Assembly: GCA_041859375.1 (NCBI GenBank)
Contig: JBHEKP010000067.1
Location: forward strand, 1 to 18,799
Source of the DNA: JBHEKP01 sp041859375
GTDB taxonomy: Bacteria; Hydrogenedentota; Hydrogenedentia; Hydrogenedentales; CAITNO01
DNA length: 18,799 nt
Direction of reading: 5' to 3'
A program made the position numbers and the translations under genes. Below, one piece after another: positions 14,880 through 18,799 of the stretch (position 1 is its first letter; every line of letters begins with the position of its first letter). Under the pieces are notes generated by a model. The model searched no databases, had not been told where the DNA came from, and saw only the letters and a list, made by a program, of their open reading frames with translations.

Positions 14880-15587
14880 TCAGCGCAGCGCGTCCCAAAT
14901 GGGTGAAAGGCTCCATTCGCTGATTCCCTCGACGCACACGCCCATGCACGCCCCCTGGCAGACCAGGGAGACGGGATCACGGAAGCGCGCCCAGGGCACG
15001 AAAAAGCCGAACAGAAAATAATGGTGCACGTGGATGGTGTGGCTTTCGCGCAGCAGCCAGGTGGCCAGCGCGATGGCGGCGACCGCCCCCGCAAGGGAAC
15101 CCAGCCACGCGGCAAGGATGCCCTCCCGCCGCGCCAGCCGGACGTGCCACAGGGCAAGCGCCGCAATCAGCAGCCCGCTGCCGCCGAACACCACCCGGCC
15201 AATCCAGTGCATGCGGCGGAAGTCCTCCACCGTCAGGGAATAGTTAATCTGGGGGATGCCCTGGAGATAGAAAAAATGGAGGGCGATGAAAAAAGGCAGG
15301 GCATACCCCAGCAGGTTCCAGCAAAGTGCCCGCCGGGACGGCGGGGCAAAGGGCATCAGCGAGTGGCGCGGTGCCGCCAGATACAGAAAGGGGGCCACCA
15401 TGAGCAGTTTTGCCAGTTCCCAATAGCCCCCCTGGCGGTCCGCAAGGGGATTCTCCCGGCCGCACAGCACTCCCGCCACATAGGCAAAACCGGCGACCAC
15501 CAGGACCATCCAGAACAGAAAGGCCCAAAAATCGGCTTTTTTTGCGCCTGGGGATAATTCCAGCGTGTCATTTTTCTCAATATTCAC
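14880..15587 (-). CDS. Polytopic membrane protein of unknown function
   Basis: The 235-residue protein has about five or six hydrophobic segments: WAFLFWMVLVVAGFAYVAG (21-39), LLMVAPFLYLAA, a long one around ALPFFIALHFFYL, VFGGSGLLIAALAL, and SLAGAVAAIALATWLL. A histidine-rich block HTIHVHHYFLFGFFVPWARF follows, then QGACMGVCVEGISEW. I do not recognise a named family; the HxHH...RF...QG...G...GI..W pattern vaguely recalls parts of eukaryotic LCCL-linked membrane proteins (weak recollection). The start is GTG at 15587, chosen because a perfect -10 box lies about 32 bases upstream; the Shine-Dalgarno (GGGG) is weak. Being just upstream of uxaC suggests a role in uronate handling, but this is inference only. 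Confidence 0.65.
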   Translation of the reverse strand: MNIEKNDTLELSPGAKKADFWAFLFWMVLVVAGFAYVAGVLCGRENPLADRQGGYWELAKLLMVAPFLYLAAPRHSLMPFAPPSRRALCWNLLGYALPFFIALHFFYLQGIPQINYSLTVEDFRRMHWIGRVVFGGSGLLIAALALWHVRLARREGILAAWLGSLAGAVAAIALATWLLRESHTIHVHHYFLFGFFVPWARFRDPVSLVCQGACMGVCVEGISEWSLSPIWDALR

Positions 15588-15618
15588 GTTTCACGACCCC
15601 GTCTTGGCCTAACGTTTA

Positions 15619-15647
15619 ATTATAGGGACGGGGAAATGAAAGCACAA
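15619..15647 (-). promoter_or_regulatory. Sigma70-type promoter of the membrane protein-uxaC operon
   Basis: On the minus strand TTGTGC (15642-15647) and a perfect TATAAT (15619-15624) are 17 bases apart. The predicted start near 15612 leaves a short leader of about 25 bases before the GTG. Two AAACGT motifs lie between the -10 and the start codon; whether they are operator halves cannot be said. Confidence 0.6.
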
Positions 15648-15648
15648 C

Positions 15649-15675
15649 CCCGGCGCGGATTCACATTTCGCCGGG
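15649..15675 (-). terminator. Weak hairpin overlapping the MATE stop codon
   Basis: A 7-bp stem CCCGGCG/CGCCGGG (15649-15655 with 15669-15675) spans the stop codon of the transporter gene. The T-run after it on the minus strand is poor, so it may only attenuate read-through into the next operon. Confidence 0.3.
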
Positions 15676-17091
15676 AAGCGCCTCCTCGTCCGGGCCGGAC
15701 CGGGGGATCTCGATGCGGATATGCGCCCAGTCCTCCGTGCGAAACTTGGCCCAGGTCATGACGAAGCGCGACGCCTGCGCGATGAATATGGCCATCCACA
15801 CCCGCTCCGCGGTGAGCAGGCCCGCCATTTGAAGGGCCTGGCAAATCCCCAGCAGAACCACAATCTGGCTGATAAAGGCGATGTACATGGGCGACTTGGT
15901 CTCCCCCGCCCCCTGAAGCCCTCCGGTGAGCGCCAGCGTGGACGCCAGCACCACCCCGGAAATGCTCAGCCAGCGCAGAAGCGACAGGCCGAAGGCCCTG
16001 CTTGGCTCCTCAGTCACGTTGAAAAGCAGCAGCAGCGCCCCCGGCGCGGCCCAGAAGGCCAGCCCGACGGCCAGCCCCCAGCCCGCGCCAATCCACGCCG
16101 ACAGCCGCACGGCCGCACGGCCCCGCGCGGGGTTGCCCGCGCCAATGTTCTGGCCCATGAGCGTGCCCGAAGCGGCGCGCAGGCCGAAGGAGGCCCAGGT
16201 GACCAGGGAAAACAGCTGGGCGTAGCAGATGGTGTAGGCGGCCTGCGCCGCCGCGCCGTTTTCCAGCCCGCCGATGTACTTGATGAGGAAGACCCCGCCG
16301 ATGTTGAGCAGCACGCCCTGCACGCCGGTGGGCACGCCGATGCGCACCACCGCCGCCATCACCCGGAAATCGGGAAAGAAGGTGTAGCGCCGGGGCGGCT
16401 GGATGATCATTTTCCCCCGCAGCACCAGCCCCGCGGCGATACACACGCTGACCATGGGCGCGATGACCGTGCCCAGCGCCGCGCCCGTCACGCCCAGTTT
16501 CGGGAAAGGCCCCAGCCCGGGCACCAGCACCAGGCTGATAAGCACGTTCAGGGTGGTGGCGAGCACGCCCAGCTTCAGCGGCGTTTTGGGGTCGCCCGAG
16601 GCGTTGAACGCGCCGGTGAACATGATGATCAGAAAGAGCGGCGCGCCCAGGGTGAAAAGGATGCGCAGGTAGGGCAGCGCGTGGGCCGTCACCTCCGGCG
16701 ACGCCTCCACAAAGCGCAGCAGCCACGGCGCGGCAAACCAGCCCGCGGGCGCCATGACAAAGAAGAGGATGAACCCCGCGCAGAGCAGGGACGAGTAAAA
16801 CACATGGCTGAGCGCCTCCCGGTCCTGCCGCCCGGCGCAGCGCGCGATGAGCACGTTGGTGCCGTGGAAGATGGAGGAGACGAAGACGACCACCACGAGG
16901 AACACCTGCCAGGCCACACCGATGGCGGCGTTGGCGGCGTTGTTGCCCCCGCCGATGAAATGGCCCACGAGCACATGGTCCACAAAGCCGTGCATGCCGT
17001 TCACCAGGTTGAGCAGCACCAGCGGCCACGACAGCTTCCACACGGAGCGGAGCACGCTGCCGGAGACCAGTTGTTCGTCAAAAGGTTTCAT
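15661..17091 (-). CDS. MATE family efflux transporter
   Basis: The 476-residue inner-membrane protein has the length and about twelve hydrophobic helices of a MATE/NorM-type antiporter, which exports small molecules against H+ or Na+. Characteristic pieces are the N-terminal SWPLVLLNLVNGMHGFVDHVLVG, FTGAFNASGDPKTPLKLG, LVLVPGLGPFPKLGVTGAALGT with an echo in the second half, and GLRAASGTLMGQNIGAGNPARGR. The substrate is unknown. The ATG at 17091 has only a weak GGGA upstream, but starts the homology correctly; the 72-codon in-frame extension to 17307 is antisense-like and runs into the neighbouring gene. It begins 25 bases after the stop of the GH78-like gene, so the two are probably co-transcribed. 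Confidence 0.9.
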   Translation of the reverse strand: MKPFDEQLVSGSVLRSVWKLSWPLVLLNLVNGMHGFVDHVLVGHFIGGGNNAANAAIGVAWQVFLVVVVFVSSIFHGTNVLIARCAGRQDREALSHVFYSSLLCAGFILFFVMAPAGWFAAPWLLRFVEASPEVTAHALPYLRILFTLGAPLFLIIMFTGAFNASGDPKTPLKLGVLATTLNVLISLVLVPGLGPFPKLGVTGAALGTVIAPMVSVCIAAGLVLRGKMIIQPPRRYTFFPDFRVMAAVVRIGVPTGVQGVLLNIGGVFLIKYIGGLENGAAAQAAYTICYAQLFSLVTWASFGLRAASGTLMGQNIGAGNPARGRAAVRLSAWIGAGWGLAVGLAFWAAPGALLLLFNVTEEPSRAFGLSLLRWLSISGVVLASTLALTGGLQGAGETKSPMYIAFISQIVVLLGICQALQMAGLLTAERVWMAIFIAQASRFVMTWAKFRTEDWAHIRIEIPRSGPDEEALPGEM

Positions 17092-17116
17092 GGAATCCCG
17101 TGCCGTTCGCGGCGGA

Positions 17117-18748
17117 TCAGCGGACGATTTCCACACCCGCCGGGGCGTCAATTTCGGACTTGACGCCGTCCGGCCCGGCCTCGTGGCGCACGCGCACCAC
17201 ACCCTGCGGCGCGGGGAAGGCGCCCTCGGCCCATTCCAGCCCGGCAAGGTTCGGACGGACCAGCAGCTTTTTGCAGCCCGGCTCCAGGGGCCGGAAACCA
17301 AGCACATGCTCGCCGAGCCAGGCGGTGGGGCCCGAGGCCCAGCCGTGGCAAAGGCTGTGGCGCAGCCCCTTGTAGCAGTAGTTGCCGAAGTCGGCGTGGA
17401 TGCTCTTTTTCCCCTCGGGCACCAGGTCGTTCACGCCCACGGAGCCGGGCACCCAGTCCAGGTTGAAGTCCTCCCAGAAGGTGGTGGCGCCAAGGTCGAG
17501 CATGGCCCCCCAGTAGTTGCGGATTACGTCGAGCGCGCCCGCGTAATCACCCGCCATGGCGCGGGCCTGGAGCACATAATAGCCGTAGAAGGTGGACACG
17601 CCGCGCAGGGGCTCCTTCGCCAGCACGGCGGCGTTCACCCGCTTCGCGTCCTCCAGCCCCGCCAGCGCGATCAGCGCGTTGGCCTGCTTGGATGCGCAGG
17701 CCGGGGGCGTGTGGCGGCGCAGGCGCGCCTCGCCGTCGCGCGCGGCGGCGGCGGTTTCCGCCGCGCCCAGAATGTCGCAGAGCGCCGCACCCCGCGCCAG
17801 GCCCATGGTGAGCAGTGCGTGCAGCCCCGCATGGATGGCCGCATCGTCGCCGCTGGAGGGCCAGTCGAGGAAGCGCCCCTCGCCCATGCGCTCCGCGCCG
17901 TCGTCGCCGATCTGCGCCGCAAGCTGGCGCACCAGCGCCTCCAGGTACTCCCGCTGCGCCTTCAGGTAGTCCAGGTTGCCCTGGTACAGGAACCAGTCGT
18001 GGTGGATGAGGAGCCACCAGAGCGAATAGGAGCTGATGCCGTTCATCCAGTTCGGCAGGGGCGTTTCGTCGCGCACGTAGTCCAGGCTCTCTGGAATCAC
18101 ATCCACACCGCCGAAGACGGTGTTGACCACCATCGTCTCAGGGTGCAGATCGCCGATCCAGACCAGCCGGTCGCGCTTGATGCCGTCCCACACGCGATCC
18201 TGCATGCAGAGGTGCGTGGTGTACGCACCGGTCCGCCATATCTCGTTGATCCGTTCGTCGCTGCACGAAAAGGCGCCCTTGTACTCCAGATCGCGGCGGA
18301 TGAACACGGCCGCGAACTCCTTGATGTCCAGCATCGTGCCCGGCTCCACCAGGTCTATCCGCGCGTAGCGGAAGCCGGTGTTGCCGAACTCGGCGTAGCC
18401 GTACCAGGGCACGAGGATCACCTGGTCGTGGATGGCGTGGTCTTGGTCGGTTTTGCCCATGGCCTCGGCCACGGACTCGCCGAAACGCACCCGCACCGGC
18501 GTGGGCGCGTGGGCCGGCGTGATGCCGTTGGTGATGCGGACGCCGCCGTGGATTTCCCGGCCAAAGTCGAGCAGCAGCCCCGGCGCGTCGCCGTCATGCT
18601 TCATCACGCAGGACTTGCCGCCCTCCCGGAGAAGTTCGGTCGCGCCCTGCGGGGCGGACTTCCCCTCCGTCTGCCACACCACGCGGACGGGCTTCAGCAG
18701 GGTGCGGACACGCGGGTCGGGTTTGCCCCAGTTCATTTCTGTCGCCAT
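17117..18748 (-). CDS. GH78-like alpha-L-rhamnosidase
   Basis: The 543-residue protein resembles the catalytic six-hairpin barrel of GH78 inverting alpha-L-rhamnosidases. The signature DGIKRDRLVWIGDLHPE (188-204) carries the acidic and basic residues of the family's catalytic motif (Asp188, Arg192, Asp193, Arg194, Trp197, Asp200). A beta-sandwich-like N-terminal region (FGREIHGGVRI, GNTGFRYARI) precedes it; TTFWEDFNLDW and SLCHGWASGPTAWL mark the end of the barrel, and a short C-terminal beta domain closes the protein. It is shorter than multi-domain GH78 enzymes and has no signal peptide, so it probably acts on imported oligosaccharides. The ATG at 18748 has AGGA upstream; Met5 is an alternative start. 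It precedes the MATE gene by 25 bases. Confidence 0.82.
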   Translation of the reverse strand: MATEMNWGKPDPRVRTLLKPVRVVWQTEGKSAPQGATELLREGGKSCVMKHDGDAPGLLLDFGREIHGGVRITNGITPAHAPTPVRVRFGESVAEAMGKTDQDHAIHDQVILVPWYGYAEFGNTGFRYARIDLVEPGTMLDIKEFAAVFIRRDLEYKGAFSCSDERINEIWRTGAYTTHLCMQDRVWDGIKRDRLVWIGDLHPETMVVNTVFGGVDVIPESLDYVRDETPLPNWMNGISSYSLWWLLIHHDWFLYQGNLDYLKAQREYLEALVRQLAAQIGDDGAERMGEGRFLDWPSSGDDAAIHAGLHALLTMGLARGAALCDILGAAETAAAARDGEARLRRHTPPACASKQANALIALAGLEDAKRVNAAVLAKEPLRGVSTFYGYYVLQARAMAGDYAGALDVIRNYWGAMLDLGATTFWEDFNLDWVPGSVGVNDLVPEGKKSIHADFGNYCYKGLRHSLCHGWASGPTAWLGEHVLGFRPLEPGCKKLLVRPNLAGLEWAEGAFPAPQGVVRVRHEAGPDGVKSEIDAPAGVEIVR

Positions 18749-18760
18749 TGCGCTGCGTCC

Positions 18761-18799
18761 TCATGGTTGCACCCGCCGGAATTGAAGCGGGAAGCCTGA
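18761..18799 (-). CDS. Possible 3' end of an upstream gene
   Basis: On the minus strand a 12-codon open frame enters from the right edge and stops at TGA (18761-18763), 12 bases before the GH78-like ATG. Its stop leads straight into the AGGA that may serve that gene. Too little sequence is present to recognise a product. It suggests that the GH78-like gene is not the first of its operon. Confidence 0.25.
   Translation of the reverse strand, partial: SGFPLQFRRVQP

Noticed and set aside
5167..18799. Several long + strand open frames (for example 5167-6429, 8728-10551, 10606-13002, 13147-15021, 15721-17163, 16847-18799)
   Set aside because: Each lies opposite a recognised minus-strand gene and has the skewed His/Arg/Gly/Val composition expected when GC-rich codons are read backwards; none shows a motif or plausible start.

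Overview
The window is GC-rich and densely coded. It looks like a chromosomal segment of a diderm, heterotrophic bacterium that degrades complex plant or algal polysaccharides. A Pal-type peptidoglycan-binding lipoprotein implies an outer membrane. The mix of GH106-like, GH78-like and GH29 glycosidases, a ceramidase-like hydrolase and a GxxExxY gene in ACAGGAT-type repeats recalls environmental PVC-superphylum or Hydrogenedentes-like genomes. That placement is inference, because no rRNA or other phylogenetic marker is present.

Layout. 1-2828 (-) is a secreted GH106-type glycosidase cut by the left edge, divergent from a stand-alone pal gene (3033-3578, +). A ceramidase-like secreted hydrolase follows (3719-5098, +). 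It converges on asd, aspartate-semialdehyde dehydrogenase (5176-6180, -), which has a clear promoter and terminator. The 6.2-7.4 kb interval is non-canonical: three short repeat units of 118-127 bp and one 424-bp unit stand in tandem, each separated by the same 7-bp spacer. The long unit holds a GxxExxY (PDDEXK-like) gene, and the short units look like internally deleted versions of it.

7420-12789 (-) is a probable carbohydrate operon: a secreted GH106-like glycosidase, an alpha-L-fucosidase (GH29), a secreted SGNH/GDSL hydrolase and a cyclase-family metal hydrolase whose start overlaps the SGNH stop. A 61-codon gene with its own ribosome-binding site and extended -10 promoter stands alone on the + strand (13088-13273). 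13417-18748 (-) is a second series: a GH78-like alpha-L-rhamnosidase and a MATE transporter, then, behind a near-consensus promoter, a polytopic membrane protein and uronate isomerase (uxaC).

Together the genes suggest breakdown of a rhamnose-, fucose- and uronate-containing polymer. The GH106-like enzymes and the SGNH hydrolase carry signal peptides, while the GH29 and GH78 enzymes do not, so oligomers may be finished in the cytoplasm. No SusC/D pair, sulfatase, sugar kinase or regulator is visible. No tRNA, rRNA, CRISPR array, IS transposase or phage gene was recognised.
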